Notes: generated from the sequence alone by a model not told the origin. Positions 1 through 6,655 are shown, counted from the stretch's first letter. The stretch is 8,897 bases of DNA from Chloroflexota bacterium (GCA_023380955.1 JAMCTB010000117.1:1-8897); one strand, 5' to 3'. Numbers and translations: made by a program.

Positions 1-332
1 GCTATGGGCTTTCCGAGACTGTCGAAGCTGCGGACGAACTCGCGCGCCTTCTCGTTCATCCTGAGGTAATCGGCATTCAGGGCGCCGCCCGGGATCATCA
101 GCGCGTCGAAACCGTCGGGATTCGCCTGGTCGATGGACAGCTCCACCCTGAAGCTATCGGCCCTCACGTCGTGCTTCATCCCATGGATCTCACCCTGGAC
201 GGGCGAGATCAGCACGGTCTCCGCCCCCGCCTGATCGAGGGCCTTACGGGGCTCCGTCATCTCCACCTGCTCGAAGTCGTCGTTCACGAGGATAGCCACA
301 CGGACACCCTGCAGTGTGTCCTGCTGCTGCAT
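1..332 (-). CDS. PfpI/DJ-1 (ThiJ) superfamily protein, amino-terminal part, cut by window edge
   Basis: The first 110 residues of a class I glutamine-amidotransferase-like protein of the PfpI/YhbO type. Visible are the opening strand RVAILVNDDFEQVEM (residues 11-25) with the family's conserved acidic residue at E21, then an EPRKALDQAGAE helix, an ISPVQGEIHGM segment, and DALMIPGGALNADYLR (about 76-91). The reading frame stops at GKPIA, just before the nucleophile-elbow cysteine (family AICHG), which would lie outside the window. The ATG at 332-330 is chosen because CAGGAGG (346-340) lies 7 nt upstream. Family members are deglycases, chaperones, stress proteins or intracellular peptidase-like proteins; which one cannot be told here. 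It lies downstream of the dehydrogenase on the same strand, but a strong hairpin separates them, so co-transcription is uncertain. Confidence 0.88.
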   Translation of the reverse strand, partial: MQQQDTLQGVRVAILVNDDFEQVEMTEPRKALDQAGAETVLISPVQGEIHGMKHDVRADSFRVELSIDQANPDGFDALMIPGGALNADYLRMNEKAREFVRSFDSLGKPI

Positions 333-407
333 CAGCGAACCTCCTGGGTTTGTCTCGGCCTTCCCAAGACCGTGACAAAGGAGAACGGCAAGGGATATGC
401 CAGCATC

Positions 408-434
408 GGGGCGCCTCGGAGGTAGAGGCGCCCT
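408..434 (-). terminator. Terminator-like hairpin after the dehydrogenase gene
   Basis: A perfect 9-bp stem, GGGCGCCTC (409-417) with GAGGCGCCC (425-433), closes a 7-nt loop; 408/434 adds a possible G-U pair. It starts about 22 nt past the dehydrogenase stop codon. No T tract follows on the minus strand, so it may be a Rho-assisted terminator or an mRNA 3'-end stabiliser rather than a canonical intrinsic terminator. Confidence 0.5.
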
Positions 435-455
435 GACGGCCGCCCCTGCGCCGAT

Positions 456-1454
456 CTACGACAGCTTCGCTCGGGCGTTCTTCAGCACCGCCGGGTTGAC
501 CATCGACTTCGGCCTCTGCCCCCGCAGCACCCGCGCCACCTCCTCGGCTGCCATCCGATGAAGGTCGTCGCTCGCCCCCTTGGAGTAGAAGGCCGCATGG
601 GGGGTCAGAATGACGTTGGGCAGCTTCAGCAGAGGGTCGCTGGGATCGGGCGGCTCCTGCTCCAGCACGTCCAGGGCGGCCCCGGCCAACCGTCCCTCCA
701 TCAGCGCCTGCGTGAGGGCCTTCTGGTCGATCAGACCGCCCCTTGCCGTGTTCACCACGTAGGCCGTGGGCTTCAACAGCCGGATCCGCTCGGCACCGAA
801 CAGGTGGCGGGTCTCCGCCGTGAGGGGCAGGTGGAAGGTCACGAAGTCCGCGGTCTTCAGCAACTCCTCCAACTCCACCTTGCGGGCACCGAATGACTTG
901 ATCGCTTCGGCGTCGACGTAGGGATCGAACACGATCACCTGGAGCCCGAAGGCGATCGCCCGCTTCGCCACGGCCCGACCGATCCGGCCCGAGCCGACCA
1001 TACCGAGGACCTGACCTTCGATCCGCCGGTTGGTCTTGCCGCCCGAGTAGACGTCCCAGACGCCACGACGCACCTCGGCGTCCAGCTGGAAGGTGGATCG
1101 GGCCAGGTCCAGCAGCAGCGCTATGGTGTGGTCCGCCACCTCAGGGACGCAGTAGTCCGGCACGTTGCAGACGATGATACCGGCGTCGGTGGCTGCCTGG
1201 ACGTCGATGCAATCGTAGCCCACGCCGTACCGAGCCACGACCAGGCAGCGCTCCATTCCGGCGATCACTCGCCGGTTGATGGGCGCCCTCTCCACCAGCA
1301 GCCCGTCGGCGTGGCGGACGATCTCCAGCACTCCATCCTCGTCCAGGCGCTCGTGGATCTCCAGCCGAGCGCCCGCCGGTTCCAGCACCTTCTGCTCGAT
1401 CACGGCGTCGGCACTGGGAAAAACGTGGTCCGTCAACACTACCAGATGGGTCAT
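456..1454 (-). CDS. D-isomer-specific 2-hydroxyacid dehydrogenase (CtBP/phosphoglycerate dehydrogenase-like)
   Basis: A complete 332-residue NAD-dependent D-2-hydroxyacid dehydrogenase, usual length for the family. It interconverts a 2-oxo acid and a D-2-hydroxy acid in the cytoplasm. The Rossmann motif GSGRIG is at 154-159 and an acidic residue after the second strand (D177 in VFDPY) indicates NAD preference. The catalytic triad is complete: R238 in NTARGG, E267 in LEQEPP, H286 in TPHAAFY. The TPHAAFYS ending and the short C-terminus resemble the C-terminal-binding-protein-like subgroup more than classical SerA, and there is no ACT regulatory domain. The ATG follows a strong AGGAGG 5 nt upstream. 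The gene lies downstream of the TTT transporter operon, so its substrate may be an imported carboxylate or its product; the exact substrate is not visible. Confidence 0.93.
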   Translation of the reverse strand: MTHLVVLTDHVFPSADAVIEQKVLEPAGARLEIHERLDEDGVLEIVRHADGLLVERAPINRRVIAGMERCLVVARYGVGYDCIDVQAATDAGIIVCNVPDYCVPEVADHTIALLLDLARSTFQLDAEVRRGVWDVYSGGKTNRRIEGQVLGMVGSGRIGRAVAKRAIAFGLQVIVFDPYVDAEAIKSFGARKVELEELLKTADFVTFHLPLTAETRHLFGAERIRLLKPTAYVVNTARGGLIDQKALTQALMEGRLAGAALDVLEQEPPDPSDPLLKLPNVILTPHAAFYSKGASDDLHRMAAEEVARVLRGQRPKSMVNPAVLKNARAKLS

Positions 1455-1493
1455 ATTTCCTCCTCGTTGAGCGAGATGTAGACCGGAATCGCG

Positions 1494-1538
1494 CTAGGGT
1501 TTTTCGCCCGCCACCAGCCGTTGCCTGAAGTTGGCCAT
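1494..1538 (-). pseudogene. 14-codon ORF resembling the amino end of an HpcH/HpaI aldolase (possible gene remnant)
   Basis: ATG at 1538 with GGGAGAGG just upstream encodes MANFRQRLVAGEKP and then TAG, 39 nt before the dehydrogenase ATG. From family knowledge, HpcH/HpaI-type aldolases commonly begin with a similar N-F-x-x-R-L-x-A-G-E-P stretch followed by GTF/GTW. Such aldolases are frequent neighbours of TctC-type binding proteins and hydroxyacid dehydrogenases. I infer a gene whose body was deleted, leaving start site and first codons. It could instead be a short leader peptide translated ahead of the dehydrogenase, or chance. Confidence 0.4.
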
Positions 1539-1607
1539 CTGCCTCTCCCGAGAGAAGTGATGAGGAATTAGTACCGAGTGACGAGTGGAACCGCGGCATT
1601 CTAACAC

Positions 1608-1639
1608 GTGCCCCGCGGGATTGGCATCCCGCGGGGCAC
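1608..1639 (-). terminator. Terminator-like hairpin after tctA
   Basis: A perfect 13-bp stem, GTGCCCCGCGGGA (1608-1620) with TCCCGCGGGGCAC (1627-1639), closes a 6-nt loop (TTGGCA). It starts 37 bp past the tctA stop. The minus-strand sequence that follows (GTGTTAGAATG) has no real T run. The stem should still end or process the tct transcript, and may separate tct expression from the downstream dehydrogenase. Confidence 0.6.
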
Positions 1640-1676
1640 TCGATCGGGTAGATGCGATGGCAGCGGCGGAGCCGAT

Positions 1677-3194
1677 CTAGATCTCGTCGGCGATCGGTAC
1701 CTCCACCGGCACCTTGCCCCTGGTGAACAGCCTCACCAGGAGAGGCCAACCAAGGGAGAGCACTATCAGGCCGAAGATGATCAGCGTGATGGGTCGATGG
1801 AAGAAGATGAGCAGGCTTCCGTCCGACAGCGTCAGCGAGAGCTTCAAGTTCCTCTCCATCACTGGGCCGAGCACCAGTGCCAGGACCATCGGCGCCGGCG
1901 GGTAGTCGAACTTGCGCATCAGGTAGCCGACGACGCCGAAAGCGAACATGATCCAGAGGTCTACCATGGCGCCGCCGACGGTGTAGGCGCCAAGGAGCAC
2001 AAACAGAAGGATGAGGGGAATGAGCACCGGATAGGGAACCTTCAGGATCTGCACCCACATGCTGATGAGCGGAAGGTTGAGCACCAGCAGCATGATGTTT
2101 CCCACGTACATGCTGGCGATGACCCCCCAGAAGAACTCCGGGTTCTCCGACATCAGCAGCGGACCTGGGCGTAAACCGTACATCATCAGCGCGCCCATCA
2201 TTATCGCCGCCACAGCTGAGGAAGGAATGCCCAGAGTTAGCAGCGGTACCAGGGCGCCGCCCGTGGCCGAGTTGTTGGCCGACTCGGAGGCACAGACCCC
2301 CTCGATGGCGCCGTTCCCGAACCGCTCCGGGGTCTTAGATGCGCGCTTCTCCACCGCGTACGCCATGAAAGCCGAGACCGTAGCACCAGCCCCGGGGAGG
2401 GATCCGATCACGAATCCAATCAGGGTCGAACGGACTAACGTCCACTTGCAGGCTGCCCAGTCCCGCCGCGTCGGCAGCACCGAGCCAATGGTCGTTGAGA
2501 AGATCTCCCGTTTGAACGAACCCTCCAGGTTCGTCATGATCTCGCCGAGAGCGAAGAGCCCCATCGCCATCGAGACGAAGCTGACGCCGTCCAGGAGATC
2601 CGAGCGACCGAAGGTGAAGCGCGGCACCCCGGCGATTGGGTCGAGACCCACGGTGCCCACCAGCATGCCCACGAGACCCATCGCCAGCCCCTTCAGCAGA
2701 CTCTTGCCGGCGAGTCGGGTGAGGGTGCTGAGACCCAGCAGCATCAGGGCGAAGTACTCGGGAGGACCGAAGGAGAGAGCCAGGGTGACGATAGGCGTGG
2801 CGACCAGCATGAGAGCAACCACGGAGAAGGTGCCGGCGATGAAGGAGCCGAAGGCCGACATTCCGAGGGCGGCACCGGCGCGGCCCTGTCGGGCCATCTG
2901 ATATCCGTCCAGGGCGGTCATCACCGAGGCCGACTCGCCCGGAACATTCACCAGGATCGACGTGGTGGAGCCGCCATACATGGAGCCGTAGTAGATCCCC
3001 GCCAGCATGATCATGGCGGTGGTCGGATTCATGCCGAAGGTGATCGGGATCAGTATCGCTACTCCGGTCACCGGACCGATGCCCGGGAGAACCCCAAGGA
3101 GAGTGCCGGCGAACACCCCGATGAAGCAGTAGACAAGGTTGACCGGCTGCAGCGCGATGCTGAAGCCGTACGCGAGATCCTGGACGACTTCCAT
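1677..3194 (-). CDS. tctA: Tripartite tricarboxylate transporter large permease TctA
   Basis: A complete 505-residue large membrane subunit of a TTT carboxylate transporter, standard length, with many hydrophobic segments. Diagnostic stretches are GVLPGIGPVTGVAILIP (34-50), YYGSMYGGSTTSILVNVPGE (68-87), the second-half counterpart GSLPGAGATVSAF (263-275), ESANNSATGG (303-312) and LTLGIPSSAVAA (318-329). The two PGxG-type segments mark the internal two-fold repeat typical of TctA. It works with the small subunit TctB in the cytoplasmic membrane and takes substrate from the binding protein TctC, driven by an ion gradient (family knowledge). The start at 3194 has only a modest ribosome site (GAGGGT). 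It follows tctB by 49 bp. Substrate identity (citrate, other di/tricarboxylate or another acid) cannot be read from the sequence. Confidence 0.96.
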   Translation of the reverse strand: MEVVQDLAYGFSIALQPVNLVYCFIGVFAGTLLGVLPGIGPVTGVAILIPITFGMNPTTAMIMLAGIYYGSMYGGSTTSILVNVPGESASVMTALDGYQMARQGRAGAALGMSAFGSFIAGTFSVVALMLVATPIVTLALSFGPPEYFALMLLGLSTLTRLAGKSLLKGLAMGLVGMLVGTVGLDPIAGVPRFTFGRSDLLDGVSFVSMAMGLFALGEIMTNLEGSFKREIFSTTIGSVLPTRRDWAACKWTLVRSTLIGFVIGSLPGAGATVSAFMAYAVEKRASKTPERFGNGAIEGVCASESANNSATGGALVPLLTLGIPSSAVAAIMMGALMMYGLRPGPLLMSENPEFFWGVIASMYVGNIMLLVLNLPLISMWVQILKVPYPVLIPLILLFVLLGAYTVGGAMVDLWIMFAFGVVGYLMRKFDYPPAPMVLALVLGPVMERNLKLSLTLSDGSLLIFFHRPITLIIFGLIVLSLGWPLLVRLFTRGKVPVEVPIADEI

Positions 3195-3243
3195 TGGTTA
3201 CCCTCGTCGCCGCCGTGTGACCGGCGGGTACTCGGCACCGGGA

Positions 3244-3717
3244 CTAGAAGTAGATCTCCGTGATCCCCATGGGTAAGACCACCTTCAGCCATATCGAGAA
3301 CAGCGCGTAAGTGGCGACGGTGGTCGCGACCGTCAGGATCAAGTTGAGACGCCAGGAAACCTGCATGTACCAGAGCAGGAACAGCAAGTATGCAGCCGTC
3401 GTGATGATATACCCTGCGGGCTGAAGCAGGAGGTTGTAGCCGGCCGTCGCGGCGAGCACTACGCCGATCCGTATCGCTCCCTGGAGGTCGGCCCCCGACC
3501 AGCCCGGCATGCGGATGGAGCTGGGTATCCCTTGTGCCTGGACGAGGATACCGGCGGCCACCCCACCGAGGCAGACGGAGAGCAGCGTGGGCATGAAGCC
3601 TGGGCCGGCATACTGGTCCGTGACGGTGGTGGGGAGGACATGAGACATCACGCCCATCCCAATCGCCAGAAGCAGCAGGAACACCGCGCTGATGGTGTTG
3701 GCAAGTCTCTCTGTCAT
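3244..3717 (-). CDS. tctB: Tripartite tricarboxylate transporter small permease TctB
   Basis: A complete 157-residue small membrane subunit. Hydrophobic segments lie near residues 8-25, 42-61, 82-98, 102-118 and 124-146. The family's GPGFMPTLLS (38-47) follows the first segment and the C-terminus has the typical WLKVVLPMG pattern (143-151). TctB pairs with TctA in the membrane; its exact role is poorly defined in the family. The ATG at 3717 has a GGAGGG ribosome site a few bases upstream. It lies between tctC and tctA in the canonical C-B-A order, with a 10-bp stem-loop in the gap from tctC. Confidence 0.93.
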   Translation of the reverse strand: MTERLANTISAVFLLLLAIGMGVMSHVLPTTVTDQYAGPGFMPTLLSVCLGGVAAGILVQAQGIPSSIRMPGWSGADLQGAIRIGVVLAATAGYNLLLQPAGYIITTAAYLLFLLWYMQVSWRLNLILTVATTVATYALFSIWLKVVLPMGITEIYF

Positions 3718-3734
3718 ACCCCCTCCAGGGAATG

Positions 3735-3764
3735 GCCGGGGGAGAAACCGGCTCCTCCCCCGGC
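3735..3764 (-). promoter_or_regulatory. Intercistronic stem-loop between tctC and tctB
   Basis: GCCGGGGGAG (3735-3744) pairs perfectly with CTCCCCCGGC (3755-3764) around a 10-nt loop. It begins 21 nt past the tctC stop (a tandem TAG TAG) and ends just ahead of the tctB ribosome site. In binding-protein transport operons such hairpins commonly cause partial termination or protect the upstream message, so that the binding protein outnumbers the permease. That role is inferred here. Confidence 0.6.
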
Positions 3765-3785
3765 AAAGCCTTAGGCCCCTAGCTA

Positions 3786-4814
3786 CTACTTCTTCTTGGT
3801 GAGACCCAGTTCGTTGAAGACCGGCCTGAAGCTCGCGTACTCGTCTTCGACCGCCTTCTTGAAGGCATCACCGGAGATGAAGGCGTTCATCTGCTGGAAC
3901 TTGTCCAGGTACTGCTCCTTCCACTCCTTGCTGTCGGAGACCTTCTTGAAGGCGTTGATCAGCCAATCGACGTGCTCCTTCTTCATGCCGGGAGGTCCGA
4001 CGACGCCACGCCACTGGGCGATGCTGAGGTTGACCCCAGCTTCTTTCCAGGTGGGGGTGTCCTTGAACACCGGATCGTTGAATTGGACCCGCTCGGGAGC
4101 GGAGTAGCCCAGCGCCCTTACCTTGCCAGCCCGTATCTGCTCGTAGGCCTCGGAGGGATTGGCCAGCGCCGCATCCACCTGGCCACCCAGGACGTTGGTC
4201 ATCACCTGGCCACCGCTCTCGAAGGAGACGTAGGTGTAATCGCCACCACCATTCTTGGTGAATAGCGCCAGCTGGATCTGGTCGGTGTTACCGACGCCCG
4301 TTCCAGCGACCTTCAGCTTCTTCGGATTCGCCTTGCCCTGGGCGATCATGTCCTTCAGATCCTTGATCGGCGATTCGGTCCTCACTATGAACATGTTGTA
4401 GTCGGAGACCATCTTCGCGATGAAGGTGAAGTCGTTGTACTTCCAGGGTGCGTTGCCCATCAGGTCGCCGTAGGCGCTGCTGTCATCACTCCATACGATG
4501 GTGTAGCCATCGGCGGGCTTCTCCTTGCCGTAGGACTTGCCCACGATGCCGCCGCCGCCCGCCTTGTTCTCGATCGCGAAGTTCTGAGGGATCACCTTCA
4601 GATCCATGGCAAGCTTGTCGAAGTTGCGGGCGATGATGTCCGTGCCTCCACCGGGAGCGTACGGGACAACCATCAGGATCGGCTTAGAGGGATACTTCTC
4701 GCCGCCCTGGCAGCCGCTCATCAGCAGACCGCCGGCGATCAAGGACGCCGCCAGCAGAGTCGCCACGCCCACGGAGCCCCAACGGCTCCGCGCAGATCGA
4801 AGGATCGGCAACAT
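3786..4814 (-). CDS. tctC: Tripartite tricarboxylate transporter substrate-binding lipoprotein (TctC/Bug family)
   Basis: A 342-residue extracytoplasmic solute receptor of the TctC/Bug family. The amino end has a basic region, a hydrophobic core and a lipobox LMSGC with the lipidated cysteine at residue 35, so the mature protein is probably membrane-anchored. Family landmarks are VVPYAPGGGTD (49-59), ENKAGGGG, KPADGYTIVW, YVSFESGGQVMTNVLGGQVDAA and VVGPPGM. It presents a carboxylate to TctAB. The start is ambiguous: a GTG at 4820 lies 4 nt after the AAGGAG site and the ATG at 4814 lies 10 nt after it; ATG is preferred. The gene ends in two consecutive TAG codons. The diverse Bug family does not allow ligand prediction from sequence alone. 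Confidence 0.94.
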   Translation of the reverse strand: MLPILRSARSRWGSVGVATLLAASLIAGGLLMSGCQGGEKYPSKPILMVVPYAPGGGTDIIARNFDKLAMDLKVIPQNFAIENKAGGGGIVGKSYGKEKPADGYTIVWSDDSSAYGDLMGNAPWKYNDFTFIAKMVSDYNMFIVRTESPIKDLKDMIAQGKANPKKLKVAGTGVGNTDQIQLALFTKNGGGDYTYVSFESGGQVMTNVLGGQVDAALANPSEAYEQIRAGKVRALGYSAPERVQFNDPVFKDTPTWKEAGVNLSIAQWRGVVGPPGMKKEHVDWLINAFKKVSDSKEWKEQYLDKFQQMNAFISGDAFKKAVEDEYASFRPVFNELGLTKKK

Positions 4815-5032
4815 AGTCACCCTACTCCTTTTCTTGAAGATCTGGCGCGCGAGTTGAACCGCCCGTTTGGTTGTCGCCCCTGGATCGACTCGTCGGCTAG
4901 ACCCCTCACCTCCCTTCTCTTCCAGGTAGTCTGCGGCCCGAAAGCCACACCGGCACTGTCAACGGGGCTAGAGCCCTACTCGGAGATTGGCGGGTTGGAA
5001 CAACAAGATGGTTTCGTGGATTCAGACAGTTC

Positions 5033-5077
5033 GGGGCCCACCACATCCCCGGCAACCACCTCGATGTGGCAGGCCCC
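5033..5077. promoter_or_regulatory. Large imperfect dyad (operator or leader hairpin)
   Basis: GGGGCC (5033-5038) pairs with GGCCCC (5072-5077), then after a symmetric CA/CA mismatch CCACATC (5041-5047) pairs with GATGTGG (5063-5069). That gives 13 base pairs around a 15-nt loop. If the TATAAT at 5093-5098 is used, this would form near the very 5' end of the tct transcript. It could equally be a DNA operator serving both divergent operons. Confidence 0.5.
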
Positions 5078-5092
5078 AATTAGAACAACATT

Positions 5093-5098
5093 ATTATA
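5093..5098 (-). promoter_or_regulatory. Candidate -10 element for the tct operon
   Basis: A perfect TATAAT on the minus strand, in the only AT-rich part of the divergent region. The expected -35 position (about 5116-5121) reads GAGGCG, which is a poor match, and there is no TG extension. A promoter here would need an activator or a non-standard -35. The overlapping plus-strand TATTAT (5092-5097) could serve cassette 1 but also lacks a good -35. Confidence 0.35.
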
Positions 5099-5227
5099 CG
5101 CCACGGGGCGGATTTCGCCTCCCACCTGCGATCAATATGTTCGTAATTCCATACCTACGTGGCAGTTCAACGGTGGGCGAAGCTACTATGCTCCTGTTGC
5201 GCCGTACGAGGCAGAGAGGGGGGTTCG

Positions 5228-5872
5228 ATGACCAACACCCTGCATCGCATGGGTAGTCCCGAGTCACTGGCAATGGACTTCGTGATGCTGGCCATGGCAA
5301 CCCAGGGGTTCAACGAGAAAGGGGCCGCCGCTAAGCTGCGCCGGATGGGGGAGATCACTGCATCTCACCATCCCGCAAACCTCGGGGACGAAGGTCACGG
5401 CGGCCTCTTCACCGGCGTCCCCCTCGCGGCGATCCTGGAGGGCATGCGAGACGGCAGCTACCTGGGTGCGGTCTTCGTGGAGGCCGACCAGCTGGTAGAG
5501 ACGCTCAGGGCATTCAAGGCCGCCAATATGGGGATCTCGGTGGTGGTGAGCGCCCCCTTCCAACAGCTTTTCGACGCCGCCGAAGCTGCGGGCCTCGAGG
5601 CCCACACGGTCCACATGTCGCTGGGTCTCTTCGGGAAGAAGGAGCTGTTGCCCCCCGAGTGGGTGCTGGAGATCACCACCATGTGCGGCCACGGGATGGT
5701 CTGCCCGAAGCTGGTGCAGAAGCTGGCCGGAAGGGTGGAGACGGGGCAGATCACGGCCCAGCAGGCAGGACAGAAGCTGGCCTCCACCTGCAGCTGCGGC
5801 ATCTTCAACCCGATCCGAGCCGCCAGGATCCTCGATTCTGTGAACCTTCCAGAAGGAGGTAGCGACCGATGA
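5228..5872 (+). CDS. Cassette protein A1: conserved MCGH / CxCG protein, function unknown
   Basis: A 214-residue soluble protein of a family I cannot name. No signal peptide or membrane segment is seen. The amino end (MTNTLHRMGSPESLAMDF) aligns with that of A2 at 7883-7254. The middle carries AAILEGM (68-74), GAVFVEADQLVETL (80-93) and SVVVSAPF (104-111). The carboxy end carries TMCGHGMV (151-158), an ITAQQAGQKL helix (175-184) and CSCGIFNPIRAARIL (188-202). Cysteines 153, 188 and 190 and His155 are shared with A2 at the same residue numbers and could bind a metal or iron-sulfur cluster (inference). C159 is unique to A1. The ATG at 5228 is preferred because GAGAGGGGGG lies just upstream. Its stop overlaps the B1 start by ATGA, so A1 and B1 are translationally coupled and probably act together. 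Confidence 0.88.
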   Translation: MTNTLHRMGSPESLAMDFVMLAMATQGFNEKGAAAKLRRMGEITASHHPANLGDEGHGGLFTGVPLAAILEGMRDGSYLGAVFVEADQLVETLRAFKAANMGISVVVSAPFQQLFDAAEAAGLEAHTVHMSLGLFGKKELLPPEWVLEITTMCGHGMVCPKLVQKLAGRVETGQITAQQAGQKLASTCSCGIFNPIRAARILDSVNLPEGGSDR

Positions 5873-6585
5873 GAGTCGACGAGCAGCTGTGCACGGGCTG
5901 CGGGGAGTGCCTGGACTACTGCTCCGTGGACGCCCTCCGACTGGCCGGCGGGATCGCCACCGTCGACCTGGAGCTCTGCGTCGAGTGCTCCGTCTGCCGG
6001 CGCTCGGGCGTCTGCCCCACCGACGCCTTCGTCGAGGAGGAGTTGGCCTGGCCCCGATCCCTGCGCAGCATCTTCAGCAATCCGCTGACCTGCTTCGCTG
6101 AGACCGGGGTCACCGGTCGGGGCACCGAGGAGATGAAGACCAACGAGGTCACGGGGCGGTTCGGCAAGGAGGAAGCAGGGGTCGCCATAGACATCGGCCG
6201 GCCCAATGCGGGAACAAGCCTCGCCGACGTGGAGAAGCTGGCCATGGCGGTGGCGAAGGTGGGCGTGGAGTTCGAGCCTCTCTCCCCCATCACCATGCTG
6301 ATGGTCAATGCGGCCACAGGGCGGTTGCGGGAGGAGATCAAGGGCGAGCGGGTGCTCTCGGCCGTGATCGAGCTGAAGACCAGGCCGGAGAAGCTCCCCC
6401 AGCTGGTGGGCGCGCTGCGGGAGGTGGAGGGCCAGGTGAACACCGTCTTCACCGTGGGGGTGATCTCACGGGTGGGGGAAGATGGCCGCTCCATCCTGCT
6501 GCGACCGCTACTGGAAGAGGCTGGCATCGCTGTGCGACCCAACGGCAAGGTCAATCTGGGGCTGGGCCGGCCGCTGGCAGAGTAG
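5869..6585 (+). CDS. Cassette protein B1: double [4Fe-4S] ferredoxin domain fused to a conserved C-terminal domain
   Basis: A 238-residue cytoplasmic protein. Residues 1-52 form a bacterial 2[4Fe-4S] ferredoxin module: cluster 1 ligands C8, C11, C14, C18 and cluster 2 ligands C37, C40, C43, C49. The last two are separated by five residues (C43-RRSGV-C49-P) instead of the usual three, exactly as in B2. A linker WPRSLRSIFSNPL leads to a signature GRGTEEMKTNEVTGR (83-97), then ADVEKLAMAVAKVGVEFEP and a strand-helix-strand stretch (163-201) that could be ACT-like (inference). It ends RPNGKVNLGLGRPL. The C-terminal domain is shared with B2 but I cannot name it. A perfect AAGGAGGT (5853-5860) sits 8 nt before the ATG, inside the end of A1. 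It is probably an electron carrier for A1 or for a partner elsewhere. Confidence 0.9.
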   Translation: MRVDEQLCTGCGECLDYCSVDALRLAGGIATVDLELCVECSVCRRSGVCPTDAFVEEELAWPRSLRSIFSNPLTCFAETGVTGRGTEEMKTNEVTGRFGKEEAGVAIDIGRPNAGTSLADVEKLAMAVAKVGVEFEPLSPITMLMVNAATGRLREEIKGERVLSAVIELKTRPEKLPQLVGALREVEGQVNTVFTVGVISRVGEDGRSILLRPLLEEAGIAVRPNGKVNLGLGRPLAE

Positions 6586-6595
6586 GTGGGAGGGG

Positions 6596-6623
6596 CGTGG
6601 ACCGGCCAGAGGGCAGGTCCACG
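6596..6623. repeat. Hairpin in the intergenic repeat unit
   Basis: CGTGGACC (6596-6603) pairs perfectly with GGTCCACG (6616-6623) around a 12-nt loop. The same hairpin recurs 111 bp downstream in copy 2. It lies 11 nt past the B1 stop, so it may help end the B1 transcript. Confidence 0.55.
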
Positions 6624-6624
6624 G

Positions 6625-6655
6625 GGTGAGGGGGGAAGCTGCCCCCTCCCTCACC
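6625..6655. terminator. Bidirectional terminator-like hairpin of the convergent cassettes (intact copy)
   Basis: GGTGAGGGGGG (6625-6635) pairs with CCTCCCTCACC (6645-6655), eleven pairs including one G-T (wobble), around AAGCTGCCC. It lies between the stop codons of convergent genes B1 and A2 and can fold in both transcripts. No T tract follows on either strand. The second copy of this hairpin has been split in its loop by the mobile element. Confidence 0.55.

Larger units (their letters stand above)
4815..5227. promoter_or_regulatory. Divergent control region between the tct operon and cassette 1
   Basis: About 410 bp without a convincing gene, separating two diverging operons. It holds a TATAAT on the minus strand at 5093-5098, a large imperfect dyad at 5033-5077, a short palindrome GGGCTAGAGCCC (4965-4976), and an AT-richer stretch near 5078-5155 that stands out from the GC-rich surroundings. 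An open frame on the plus strand spans most of it, but its product has no recognisable family features. The long leader ahead of tctC (about 270 nt from TATAAT to the start) leaves room for mRNA-level control. Confidence 0.55.

Noticed and set aside
1141..2058. A 305-codon minus-strand open frame crossing from tctA into the dehydrogenase
   Set aside because: It overlaps both well-supported genes in another frame, spans their intergenic hairpin, and encodes an R/G/S/P-rich shadow with no family features.
3068..3766. A 232-codon minus-strand open frame over tctB
   Set aside because: It is a frame-shifted shadow of tctB and the start of tctA; the tctB frame carries the conserved motifs and membrane segments.
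4854..5231. A 125-codon plus-strand open frame in the divergent region
   Set aside because: It has no ribosome site, no recognisable domain and irregular composition, and it overlaps the promoter-like AT-rich part. I treat the region as regulatory.
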